Origin: Desulfurococcales archaeon
GTDB taxonomy: Archaea; Thermoproteota; Thermoprotei_A; Sulfolobales; Desulfurococcaceae
NCBI GenBank assembly: GCA_027022365.1
Contig: JALVYU010000026.1
Coordinates: forward strand, 186,001-250,000
DNA: 64,000 bases
Reading direction: 5' to 3'
In this document: one piece after another, positions 15,565 through 23,170 of the stretch
How the letters are laid out: each line of letters starts with the position of its first letter
How positions within the stretch are numbered: the first letter of the stretch is position 1
The notes under the pieces: model-generated
The model's input: only the letters and a program-made list of their open reading frames with translations
What the model was told of the DNA's origin: nothing
Database searches by the model: none
Program-made: the position numbers and the translations under genes

Positions 15565-16644
15565 ATGAAGCAGTCTATGGGTAATATTATCGCAAATTTG
15601 CTGGAAAATTATGGATCAAACTATCTTAATAAATGGAAATCAAGAGAACATTTACTGGGTAGAAGAAAGTTTTTGGTATATAATGTCGATGAACAAATAA
15701 AGTCAGAAATTCTATTTCTTCTTTATAAAGAACTTCACAACATAAAAACAACTACCTTTAAAGAAGTAAAGTTCTTGAGTAAGTGCTTAGTAATTAGGTC
15801 AACGCATGAGGCCCCGCTATGGTATAGATTAGGCTTAGCATTAAGCGATGGCTCTGTCCTAGGTAAAAGTAATATAATATTCTCTACATCAAAACCACAC
15901 ACAATAGATGCCGTGATGTATGGATTTAGTTATATAAAGATCTACGTAGCTAGATACATGCTAAGTATAAAAACTAACAAGATAATACCTGTTATTAACA
16001 TCGTAGTGAAGGATCCGGATACTGCATTACTTCTAAGACGTATTAAAGAAAACAAACTAGATACGGATCAATTTATAGATGCACTAGTTAATGATAGAAT
16101 GGCGTTGGCACAATTCCTAGCTGGGATAATAGATGGTGATGGAAGTATAGATTGTGATAATATAAGAATATGCATTGATAAACGTGATCCTCTATACACG
16201 ATTTTACAAAAAATCTTTAGAAATAATTTGGTTTATGATGAAAAACGATATATGTTAAGGATAAAAACACGAGCCGTTAGGGAACTAAGCATTTTAGAAG
16301 AACTAATAAATAACATAGTCTCGGAACATAAGAAAACTATGATTAAAAGAATCCTGAGAAAAAGAAAAAGATTCGTTCTAAACAACATCACATTAACAAA
16401 TTATAAAATTAAAGAAATCCTAGACAAACTTGATAATGATGATCTAAAAACACTTACCTTATTTAAATTTAGAAAAAAGCAAAAATATACCTATGCATAC
16501 ATCTCCTTTAACAAAAAGAATAAAAACTATATATTCAGCTTAATTAACAAGCTACTCTATAAAATAGAATCCGTACTTTTCTTAAACCTCCTCGATTCTG
16601 TTAAGGAAGGTAACAGAGAATATGTAATTTATAACAAAGAATAG
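15565..16644 (+). CDS. LAGLIDADG homing endonuclease, intact, antisense within tRNA-iMet intron 1
   Basis: A 359-residue protein with two LAGLIDADG-type motifs: YRLGLALSDGS at about 88-97 (acidic residue D95) and QFLAGIIDGDG at about 183-193. A lysine-rich C-terminal third follows. Two motifs in one chain means a monomeric endonuclease recognising an asymmetric site, here presumably the intron-less initiator tRNA gene. The gene has its own TATA box and Shine-Dalgarno and runs opposite to the tRNA, so it cannot be translated from the spliced-out intron RNA. It is clearly more AT-rich than the flanking genes. The reading frame is uninterrupted, suggesting recent activity or selection. Confidence 0.9.
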   Translation: MKQSMGNIIANLLENYGSNYLNKWKSREHLLGRRKFLVYNVDEQIKSEILFLLYKELHNIKTTTFKEVKFLSKCLVIRSTHEAPLWYRLGLALSDGSVLGKSNIIFSTSKPHTIDAVMYGFSYIKIYVARYMLSIKTNKIIPVINIVVKDPDTALLLRRIKENKLDTDQFIDALVNDRMALAQFLAGIIDGDGSIDCDNIRICIDKRDPLYTILQKIFRNNLVYDEKRYMLRIKTRAVRELSILEELINNIVSEHKKTMIKRILRKRKRFVLNNITLTNYKIKEILDKLDNDDLKTLTLFKFRKKQKYTYAYISFNKKNKNYIFSLINKLLYKIESVLFLNLLDSVKEGNREYVIYNKE

Positions 16645-16774
16645 TAGAACTTATCAAAACACTTAGAATATATATTGAGATGGGGAAGGGACGGTAGCCC
16701 CTGCACCTCCCGCGGGCTACCTGGCTGCCCTACCCCGCTGTTTTGCCCCGCCGTATTGTTTGTGGTGTTTTTCG

Positions 16775-16790
16775 GTGGTTATAAGGTTTT
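16775..16790 (-). promoter_or_regulatory. TATA box for the initiator tRNA gene
   Basis: On the minus strand GAAAACCTTATAACC places a BRE-like purine run before TTATAA (16784-16779), about 40 bases upstream of the first tRNA base at 16739. With a start 26 bases downstream of the box the 5' leader would be about 17 bases, removed by RNase P. It lies in the gap after the SerK-like gene, so the tRNA appears to have its own promoter. Confidence 0.6.
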
Positions 16791-16855
16791 CTGGGCTTTT
16801 CTTCTTGTTGTGTTGTTTCTTTCTAGGAGGAGGGAGAGGGGAGGGGAAAAAGGAG

Positions 16856-17602
16856 TTATTTTAGCTGGTTTAGCGGTGTGTATGTTTTTGCCGGTATGTA
16901 TGGTAGGATGTGGCGGGTTGTTTTTGGGCTGTATACTTTTCCTTGCCTAGCTATTTCTATTACTTCTTGTTTTGTCGGTGGTTTTCTCAGAAACAGGTAG
17001 TCGATCTCTCCTTTTTCGAGGTCTTGTATTGCTTCTTCGCGTAAGCCGTAATAGGCGAGCTTTATTTTTCCCTCGACGTTAAGCTTGTTTAGGATCTTTG
17101 ATACTTTCTTTTGTTCTTCTACGCCTCCCTTTATGATCCATGCTCTACCGTCTCGAGACAATATTATGAAGGCTATACCTCCCTGCTCCAATAGTTTTAT
17201 CGCTTGCTCCGCATCGAGCTTGGACTCGTTTATATCTAGTTCTTTAGACGCTTCTCGCAGGAAGTCATCGATACTACCTATAATAGCGGGATACCATGTC
17301 TCGAGCCTGATACTATCGTCAAAGTAATCTACGACGATCGCTGGTGCTTTGCGATACCCCAGCTCTTTTAGAGCAGCCCAACGATGATGTCCATCAACAA
17401 TCAAGTACTTATCAGTCCCCGGTATAGGGGCAACTATGATGGGCATATCCACAGCGCCCAAGTCCATGATCATCTTCTTTACATCCTCAAGGCGCTTAGT
17501 AACAATCTCCTCGTGCGGCACCATATTATCAACATCGATCAGAACTGGCTCAACCCGCTTAACCGGTATATTTAGCTTCGGCAGCTTTATGATCACTGAC
17601 AC
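16856..17602 (-). CDS. SerK-like free serine kinase (ParB/sulfiredoxin fold)
   Basis: A 248-residue protein with a ParB-like domain: VDNMVPHEEIV near 24-34 and YLIVDGHHRWAALKELGYRKAPAIVVDY at about 66-93. In Thermococcus, SerK proteins of this fold phosphorylate free serine to O-phosphoserine using ADP or ATP. The C-terminal half (WIIKGGVEEQKKVSKILNKL onward) is as in archaeal SerK rather than plasmid ParB. The next two genes upstream on the same strand encode phosphoglycerate dehydrogenase and a class V aminotransferase, which supports a serine role over chromosome partitioning. Start is the ATG at 17602. Confidence 0.8.
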   Translation of the reverse strand: MSVIIKLPKLNIPVKRVEPVLIDVDNMVPHEEIVTKRLEDVKKMIMDLGAVDMPIIVAPIPGTDKYLIVDGHHRWAALKELGYRKAPAIVVDYFDDSIRLETWYPAIIGSIDDFLREASKELDINESKLDAEQAIKLLEQGGIAFIILSRDGRAWIIKGGVEEQKKVSKILNKLNVEGKIKLAYYGLREEAIQDLEKGEIDYLFLRKPPTKQEVIEIARQGKVYSPKTTRHILPYIPAKTYTPLNQLK

Positions 17603-17736
17603 AAGGCACCAGCCCCACAGCTTCTCTTGAGAGACAAGAATATACTAACATCTATAAAACGGTAATTGCATATACATACAATAGATATTCGTAGATAAAT
17701 TAGAGAAAAGAGAAGAAGATAAAAAGAAAGAATAAT

Positions 17737-18663
17737 TTAGTTAGACTTAAAGAATTCAATGATTTTCTCTGCGATCTGGACGCCAGCCCTCTCCTGGGCT
17801 TCGGTAGTCGTCGAGCCTATGTGTGGTGTTAGCACAACATTATCGAACTTGGTCAGCGGATGATCCTTGGGTAGAGGCTCCTCCTCATACACGTCAAGCC
17901 CCGCACCAGCAATCCAACCGTTAGATAATGCCTTGACAAGGGCTTCGGTGTCGACGACGCCGCCTCTTGCGGTGTTTATCAGTATTGCTGAGGGCTTCAT
18001 AAGCTTTAACCGTTCTTCGTTAATCATATGTCTCGTTGAAGGCAGTAAGGGCACGTGCAGGCTGACTATATCAGCTTCCCTCAAAACATCGTCAAGCTCT
18101 CTATACTCGGCATTAAGTTCTCTTTCAACATCTTCTATCTTCCCACGAGCATCATAGTAGATTATCTTCATACCGAAACCATAATAGGCTATACGGGCTA
18201 CCTCCCTGCCAATCCTGCCCATACCGATAATGCCGAGGGTTTTTCCCCTTAGCTCAAACCCCATGCACTGCTTCTTGGCCCAAACACCCTCACGCATCTT
18301 ACGATCGGCGAAGGCGATCTTACGTGCAACAGCAAGCATTAATCCAATAGCTAGCTCGGCAACACTCCTTGAAGGAGCACCGGGAGTATTCAGTACTGTG
18401 ATCCCTTTCTCCTTGGCCGCCTCAAGATCGATGTTATCAATGCCGACGCCAGCCCTGCCAATAACCCTTAGCTTCTCCGCGGCCTCGATAACTCTCCTAG
18501 TAACCCTCGGCTTAGACCTCACAATGATAGCGTCGGCGTCCTTTATCAGCTCGATGAGCTCGTCCTCGGAAGGATACTCTTTAACAATGACTTCGAAGCC
18601 AGCGCTTCGGAGCTTCTCGATCGCTTTGGGATGAAGGGGTGCGGCAACCAGCACCTTTACCAT
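17737..18663 (-). CDS. serA: D-3-phosphoglycerate dehydrogenase
   Basis: A 308-residue D-2-hydroxyacid dehydrogenase without a C-terminal ACT domain. The NAD-binding motif GIIGMGRIGREVARIA is near residue 145-160, with catalytic R in NTARGGVVDTEALV, E in the GAGLDVYEEEP segment and H in LTPHIGSTT. It oxidises 3-phosphoglycerate to phosphohydroxypyruvate, the first step of phosphorylated serine synthesis, or works in reverse for serine breakdown. The neighbouring SerK-like and aminotransferase genes fit either direction. Glyoxylate/hydroxypyruvate reductase is the main alternative assignment. Confidence 0.88.
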   Translation of the reverse strand: MVKVLVAAPLHPKAIEKLRSAGFEVIVKEYPSEDELIELIKDADAIIVRSKPRVTRRVIEAAEKLRVIGRAGVGIDNIDLEAAKEKGITVLNTPGAPSRSVAELAIGLMLAVARKIAFADRKMREGVWAKKQCMGFELRGKTLGIIGMGRIGREVARIAYYGFGMKIIYYDARGKIEDVERELNAEYRELDDVLREADIVSLHVPLLPSTRHMINEERLKLMKPSAILINTARGGVVDTEALVKALSNGWIAGAGLDVYEEEPLPKDHPLTKFDNVVLTPHIGSTTTEAQERAGVQIAEKIIEFFKSN

Positions 18664-18761
18664 AGCGTATCACCTACAACAATAGTATGGATACTTTCAT
18701 CTTAATAAATTAGGTAACAGCGAGAAGAGGAAGAGAAGAAAAAGAGTCGGCTGAAAACAAT

Positions 18762-19904
18762 TTATTTCTGTTTGAGTTCCTCGATAACCTCCCTTAAGTT
18801 CTTGAACAGCTCATCGATCTCTTCATCGGTGATATAACCCATATGCCCGATCCTAAACGTGTACTCCTTGACGGGCCCATAGCCCTTCGCTATCTCGAAG
18901 CCGCGCTCCCTCATCTTGTTATAGACGTCAACACCCCTGACACCCGGTGGCGTCTTAACAACAGTTATGGTAGGGCTATAGTATCCCGGAGTAGCGAACA
19001 GCTCCAACCCCAGGTCAAGCACACCCTTCCTAATTCTTTCCGCACGCCTAGCATACATGTCGAGCCAAGCCTTCTTACCGCCCATAGCCTCAATGGTTCT
19101 CAGCACAACGTTCAACGCGATAATCTGTGGTATCGGGGGCGTCGAAGGGGTAGACCATTGTTTCTCCAAGTACTTCTTGTACTTCAACAAGTCGAAATAC
19201 CAGCCCCTGTTTGGAATGTTCTTGGCCTTCTCGAATACTGCCTCACTTACAGCAGCCATGGCAAGGCCTGGCGGTACACCGAACGCTTTCTGGCTACTGG
19301 CAAAGACCAGATCGAGGCCCCACTCATCAACCTTTATATCGGCTGCACCCATAGCCGAGACGGCATCGACAAACACGAGCTTGTCATGCTCCTTAGCAAC
19401 CTTGGCGAGTTCAGGCAATGGATTGAGAACACCTGTGCTTGTCTCATTATATGTTATCGTAACTGCTTCGACATCGGGGTTCTTCTTCAGTGCCTCGTCC
19501 AGTTCCTCGGGGAGGACAGGCTCGCCGGGCTTCTTTTCAAGAACAACAGCTTTACGGCCGTTGCTCTCAACTACTTCACGGTATCTGTTGCCGAAAGCAC
19601 CGATGATCGTTACTAGGACTTTGCCGCCGGGAGTTACGGCGTTCCTGATGCTGGCCTCCATGAACCCGGTGCCGCTAGCAGGTATTAGAAGTACCGTAGC
19701 CTTTTTTGCCTCGAGGAACTCTGCAAGCCTCAGGGTTGTGTCGCGGTGGAGTGCCTGATACTCCTTAGACCTGTGGCTGAACATCTGGAAACTCATAGCC
19801 TTCAGTACTTCGGGAAAACACGCTACTGGCCCAGCAGTGAATAGTTTCAGCTTCTTAGGCCATATAATCTTCTCAACTTCGCGTAGGATCTCATCACAGT
19901 TCAT
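18762..19904 (-). CDS. Class V aminotransferase (serine/alanine-glyoxylate or phosphoserine type)
   Basis: A 380-residue PLP enzyme of the AGXT/SPT group. It starts with KLKLFTAGPVACFPEVLKAM, has the phosphate loop PASGTGFMEASIRN, the D in FVDAVSAMGAADI, and the Schiff-base lysine in VFASSQKAFGVPPGLAM. The reaction is transamination between serine, alanine or phosphoserine and a 2-oxo acid. In this cluster it could supply the missing aminotransferase step between phosphohydroxypyruvate and serine metabolism. ATG 19904 is chosen over 19934 because GGAGGG lies eight bases before it. Confidence 0.88.
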   Translation of the reverse strand: MNCDEILREVEKIIWPKKLKLFTAGPVACFPEVLKAMSFQMFSHRSKEYQALHRDTTLRLAEFLEAKKATVLLIPASGTGFMEASIRNAVTPGGKVLVTIIGAFGNRYREVVESNGRKAVVLEKKPGEPVLPEELDEALKKNPDVEAVTITYNETSTGVLNPLPELAKVAKEHDKLVFVDAVSAMGAADIKVDEWGLDLVFASSQKAFGVPPGLAMAAVSEAVFEKAKNIPNRGWYFDLLKYKKYLEKQWSTPSTPPIPQIIALNVVLRTIEAMGGKKAWLDMYARRAERIRKGVLDLGLELFATPGYYSPTITVVKTPPGVRGVDVYNKMRERGFEIAKGYGPVKEYTFRIGHMGYITDEEIDELFKNLREVIEELKQK

Positions 19905-20007
19905 AGCACATACCCTCCAGTATGCTTCAGTCAATTTTGCCTATATAGAGATATGCTAGTAATATATGATTCCATACGATCAAGGAGAGGCGGTCCCAGT
20001 CGCTCCA

Positions 20008-20048
20008 CCTACATCATCGCTCAGATCGTCTCTGCCCGGTCATCCCAG
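20008..20048 (-). ncRNA. Weak C/D box sRNA candidate
   Basis: On the minus strand a GGGATGA (C-like) is followed by a 15-base stretch, CTGA, an adjoining GCGATGA (C'-like), about 14 bases and CTGG (D-like). A TATA box GGATATATAAGG at about 20083-20072 is correctly placed to start transcription seven bases before the C box. The boxes are degenerate and there is no spacer between D' and C', so this is only a candidate. Confidence 0.25.
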
Positions 20049-20107
20049 ACATGTCTATAAATCCAATACCTTATATATCCAGATACTGATCAATAATCCT
20101 GGGTCAG

Positions 20108-20431
20108 ATGATCATGGTGGAAGAAGAGATCGATTATAGCGAGATAGTGCCCGAAGATGTGCTGGAGGAGATCGAGGAATACGAGGCAAAACCGAACAGG
20201 CGGAAAACAAGGAAAAAATACCCCTCTAGCAGAGACATAGTAGAAGCCGTAAAAGAAGCAGCCCTCCATGCAAGGGGGATACATCCCGACGAATTCCCGG
20301 ATCTGGTTTACCGAATACTCGAGGAACAAGGCTTTGACACAAGGTACGTTACTGTGAAAAGGATCTGGAGAACCTACGAGAAACTAGTAAGGACAGGAGT
20401 TATACCTGACACACTACACGTCGTCTATTAA
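20108..20431 (+). CDS. Conserved crenarchaeal hypothetical protein
   Basis: A 107-residue acidic-then-basic protein I do not recognise. The N-terminus is acidic (EEEIDYSEIVPEDVLEEIEE), followed by a basic stretch (PNRRKTRKKYPS) and a helical part with SSRDIVEAVKEAALHARGI and DLVYRILEEQGF, which could be a small helical nucleic acid-binding domain. TATA CCTTATATATCC at about 20070-20081 implies an almost leaderless transcript at ATG 20108; ATG 20114 is an alternative start. The next gene follows after 26 bases in the same direction. Confidence 0.7.
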   Translation: MIMVEEEIDYSEIVPEDVLEEIEEYEAKPNRRKTRKKYPSSRDIVEAVKEAALHARGIHPDEFPDLVYRILEEQGFDTRYVTVKRIWRTYEKLVRTGVIPDTLHVVY

Positions 20432-20457
20432 TAATCAGCTGGTTAAGGGAAGAAGCC

Positions 20458-20886
20458 ATGACAGGCGATAAAGACAGTGTCACGCCCGGAATCTACGTTA
20501 AACTACCATCTGGTACATGGGTGAAAATACAGGGGAAACTAGAGAGACTAGTAAGGACGTCGCGGAAAGGTAGGGGAAAACCGAAAACTAGTGTAGCATA
20601 CACGTTGATCGGTAAAAGCCTGGATAATCCCCCCAAAAAGCCCAGCGGGATACCTGAAAGAATATACGTTTCCTCGACTAGAATAACAAAGCTCCTCATA
20701 AAACTACTTGATGAGATCAAGATTGATAAAGAAATAATACTTGTCTGGCCACGGACCAAGGAGACCTATGTTATCGAAATATATTATCCAAGGAGAGCGA
20801 TCGTTGACAGGATAAGAAAGCTTGCAGAAGAGCTAAAAATACTGAGGCAGATCAAGGAGAAAGCCGTAGGCTCCTCCTCACGATGA
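20458..20886 (+). CDS. Conserved hypothetical protein
   Basis: A 142-residue basic protein with no family I recognise. The first half is beta-rich (GIYVKLPSGTWVKIQGKLERL, TSVAYTLIGKS), the second helical and charged (RIYVSSTRITKLLIKLLDEI, then ETYVIEIYYPRRAIVDRIRKL). It is codirectional with the preceding small gene and overlaps the convergent zinc ribbon gene by 35 bases. The high lysine/arginine content would suit nucleic acid binding, but no motif proves it. Confidence 0.65.
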   Translation: MTGDKDSVTPGIYVKLPSGTWVKIQGKLERLVRTSRKGRGKPKTSVAYTLIGKSLDNPPKKPSGIPERIYVSSTRITKLLIKLLDEIKIDKEIILVWPRTKETYVIEIYYPRRAIVDRIRKLAEELKILRQIKEKAVGSSSR

Positions 20887-21055
20887 TGTTTGGCCCGCTA
20901 TTCTCTATTATTATCTGCTCAATAGTGATCCTATACCCGCATACAGGGCATCTATAATAGAACGTTATTCTATGGCTTCCATCACTCATTCTCTCCGATT
21001 CTTCTACAAGATACATTGGCCTGCCATCCTTTTTACAGTACAATGTACCGGTCAT
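20852..21055 (-). CDS. Small zinc ribbon protein
   Basis: A 67-residue protein: MTGTLYCKKDGRPMYLVEE near the start supplies C7, and YYRCPVCGYRITIEQI gives C35-x2-C38. With only three cysteines in clear positions the metal site may use another residue or a partner. The strand order looks like the TFIIS/RPB9-type zinc ribbon. GGGGACACG precedes the ATG. It diverges from the dipeptidase gene, whose start lies about 100 bases away. Confidence 0.6.
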   Translation of the reverse strand: MTGTLYCKKDGRPMYLVEESERMSDGSHRITFYYRCPVCGYRITIEQIIIENSGPNIIVRRSLRLSP

Positions 21056-21156
21056 ATCGTGTCCCCGGCAAAAATCTCTGTATTCTAGGGGTAAGTAGTA
21101 ATTTAGTACCCAATATATACGTATGCTTAGAGAACAGCTTCACCGGTGTAAAAGGA

Positions 21157-22260
21157 ATGGACTTCATATATAAGCTTCGCAAGCTACATGAGGAGACAGG
21201 TCTCGACGACATTGTGATAATCTCTTCTGAGAATATCGAGTACTTTCTCGGCGTACCAACCATAGCAGACTCGATGATAGTGCTCTACAGCCATAAAGGA
21301 GACATAGAAGTCTATGTGCCGATACTCGAGTACTACAGGTACAGAGACATGCTCAGTAAACAGGATGTAGAAGTCTATGCAGTATCCAAGAAGATCAAGC
21401 CAAACGATGCAAAGGTCTTCGAGGGCGAATACAAGGATCTTTTCGAAAAAATAGGTACGGGGAAAGAGAAGATAGGATGCGACATAGGCTACTCATCACC
21501 ACTAGTAAATCCACTACGGGAAAAGCTGGGAGAGAAAATAGCTGATATATCAGAGACTATCATGGGCTATAGGATGAAGAAAGAATCTTGGGAGATCGAG
21601 AGGATAAAAAAGGCAGTAAAAATTACGCAGAACTCGATAAAAGCGCTCGTTTCCTACATACAGGAAGGAATAACTGAGGCGCAGCTCGCTGGCATATTCG
21701 AGCATAGAGCTAGACAGTACAATGTATCACAGTACGCTTTCGACCCAATTATCGTCTTCAACCCGGGGACAAGCTATCCGCACAATATACCTGGTCCTAA
21801 CAAGCTCAGAAGACCGAATCTCATCCTGGTAGATGTTGGTGTCAAGTACCAGGGGAGATGCAGCGACCTAACAAGAATGATCCTCTGGGGTAGGCCCAGA
21901 AAAGAATGGAGAAGGGCGTTAGAAGCTGTCAACGAAGCCATAAATGAGGTTATCGACAAGGCAGAGCCGGGGATGACTGGAGAAGAAATAGCGAAGATAG
22001 CCATAGACGTAATAGCAAAACATGGCTATAGAGAGAGATTTATCCACGGACTAGGACATGGACTAGGAGTGGTCGTCCATGAACACCCCTACTTAACACT
22101 AGGATCGACTACCAAGGTGGAACCCGGCGCGGTGTTCACCATTGAGCCCGGCGTATATATACCCGGCGAATTCGGCATTAGAATAGAAGAAGATGCTGTG
22201 ATGACAGGGAAAGGAGTAAAAATACTCTCGTCAGGCCTCGAGAGAATAATTACTCCTTAA
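21157..22260 (+). CDS. pepQ: Xaa-Pro dipeptidase (M24 family)
   Basis: A 367-residue prolidase with an N-terminal creatinase-type domain (about 1-125) and the C-terminal pita-bread domain. The five metal ligands are visible: D in LILVDVGVKYQGRCSDLTRM (two aspartates), H in FIHGLGHGLGVVVHE, E in FTIEPGVYIPG and E in GIRIEEDAV. It cleaves dipeptides ending in proline, in the cytoplasm, using two divalent metals. ATG 21157 with AAAGGA before it starts at the domain edge; a frame open back to 21016 overlaps the opposite-strand zinc ribbon gene and is unlikely. Confidence 0.93.
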   Translation: MDFIYKLRKLHEETGLDDIVIISSENIEYFLGVPTIADSMIVLYSHKGDIEVYVPILEYYRYRDMLSKQDVEVYAVSKKIKPNDAKVFEGEYKDLFEKIGTGKEKIGCDIGYSSPLVNPLREKLGEKIADISETIMGYRMKKESWEIERIKKAVKITQNSIKALVSYIQEGITEAQLAGIFEHRARQYNVSQYAFDPIIVFNPGTSYPHNIPGPNKLRRPNLILVDVGVKYQGRCSDLTRMILWGRPRKEWRRALEAVNEAINEVIDKAEPGMTGEEIAKIAIDVIAKHGYRERFIHGLGHGLGVVVHEHPYLTLGSTTKVEPGAVFTIEPGVYIPGEFGIRIEEDAVMTGKGVKILSSGLERIITP

Positions 22261-23065
22261 GGAACTTCGGAAAATCAAGTATTTCTTTGCCGCCGATAAG
22301 CATCGATCTAAGGCGGCTAATACCATCCGTTCTCCCATCGATCTCAATACCCTCAACATCAATAACGGGCAAGCCGAACCTCTTAGCAATAGCGTAGCCA
22401 CACGCGATATCGAGGTTTCTAAGCTTACCAGTATTATTGATAAATAGCGAGAACCTGCCTATGGCAGCATATGTTGATTCGAGAGCTGCCGAGCCGAGCA
22501 CCCTTATTCTTGAACCAAGCCTGTATCTGCCATGTAAATACCTCTCAACAACCATGAATAGCGATGGATCATTAGTATAAACAGTGGCTATACCCGATTC
22601 TAGCTCGCGGCGCTCATGCATAACCGCCCCATTAACATACACGTTCTCTTCATCGAAACTGTATATTTCACGTACAAACACATTAGCGACAGCACCGCTT
22701 AGTGCCTGGCTTAAGTAGGGTTTATCAATGCTATAGAAAACCACGGAAACCGCGGCAACCGGTATTCCGAGGACATAGTTGAGAGAACCGTCCAGTGGAT
22801 CTGTCAGCAAGACCAGATTGGGCCTATCACTTATTCTCACAATTCCTTTCTCTTCGGACACGATCAGAACATCTAGGCCTTCAGCCTCAACAAGATCAAT
22901 TAGGAAATCTTCAGCAAGTCTATCAGCTCTTCTCGTCGTATCGCCAGAGGCGCCTCTGCCTAATACCTCGTCCAATCCCTTCGTTCCATGAATATCGCGC
23001 AGATATCCAGCAACTTCACCAACTATTCTCCGGGCTATTCTCTCTAGTTCTTTCGCATCCAACAT
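22250..23065 (-). CDS. suhB: Inositol monophosphatase/fructose-1,6-bisphosphatase family phosphatase
   Basis: A 271-residue Mg-dependent phosphatase. The three metal-site motifs are present: VSEEKG near residue 72, DPLDGSLNY near 90, and LDIACGYAIAKRFG near 222. Archaeal members hydrolyse inositol 1-phosphate, fructose 1,6-bisphosphate or both. Crenarchaea usually also carry a type V FBP aldolase/phosphatase, so the inositol role (for lipid head groups) is as likely as the sugar role. It converges with the dipeptidase gene with an 11-base overlap. Confidence 0.88.
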   Translation of the reverse strand: MLDAKELERIARRIVGEVAGYLRDIHGTKGLDEVLGRGASGDTTRRADRLAEDFLIDLVEAEGLDVLIVSEEKGIVRISDRPNLVLLTDPLDGSLNYVLGIPVAAVSVVFYSIDKPYLSQALSGAVANVFVREIYSFDEENVYVNGAVMHERRELESGIATVYTNDPSLFMVVERYLHGRYRLGSRIRVLGSAALESTYAAIGRFSLFINNTGKLRNLDIACGYAIAKRFGLPVIDVEGIEIDGRTDGISRLRSMLIGGKEILDFPKFLKE

Positions 23066-23170
23066 AATTACCTCTTATGGGCTTGATAGTATCCTAATAT
23101 AGGTTTTAAACAGTACATAGTTATATCTCTTGAACAAGTAATATAATGAAGATAAAAAATGGGTGATACA

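Larger units (their letters stand above)
15258..16708 (-). mobile_element. Intron 1 of tRNA-iMet: 1,451-nt mobile intron with homing endonuclease and AbrB-like genes
   Basis: The intron sits between positions 30 and 31 of the tRNA; the exon bases fix this junction uniquely. Its ends form a perfect 15-bp stem (16687-16701 with 15268-15282). Exon 1 bases CGCGG (16714-16710) can pair with intron bases CCGCG (15264-15260), leaving three-base bulges G|AG and AA|G at the two splice sites, as in the bulge-helix-bulge cut by archaeal splicing endonuclease. Inside are a LAGLIDADG endonuclease gene antisense to the tRNA and a divergent AbrB-like gene. The interior is AT-rich while exons and stems are GC-rich, consistent with insertion of a mobile gene cassette. 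Confidence 0.88.
14479..16739 (-). tRNA. Initiator tRNA-Met (CAT) split into four exons by three introns, encoded CCA
   Basis: Exons on the minus strand are 16739-16709, 15257-15251, 15229-15208 and 14495-14479. Joined they give a 77-base tRNA: acceptor AGCGGGG/CCCCGCT with the initiator-specific A1-U72 pair, D arm GGGC/GCCC, anticodon stem CGGGG/CCCCG with three consecutive G-C pairs, loop CTCATAA, variable AGGTC, T arm GGTGG-TTCAAAT-CCACC, discriminator A and CCA. Introns of 1,451, 21 and 712 bases interrupt the anticodon stem (30/31), the anticodon loop (37/38) and the T loop (about 59/60). Archaeal tRNA introns are normally tens of bases long, so this gene is exceptional. Confidence 0.93.

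Noticed and set aside
16675-16950. 91-codon plus-strand reading frame after the endonuclease gene
   Set aside because: It reads antisense through the first tRNA exon and its promoter, with low-complexity hydrophobic content.
18843-19758. Two long plus-strand frames opposite the aminotransferase gene
   Set aside because: Both are antisense shadows of the class V aminotransferase, which carries all PLP motifs.
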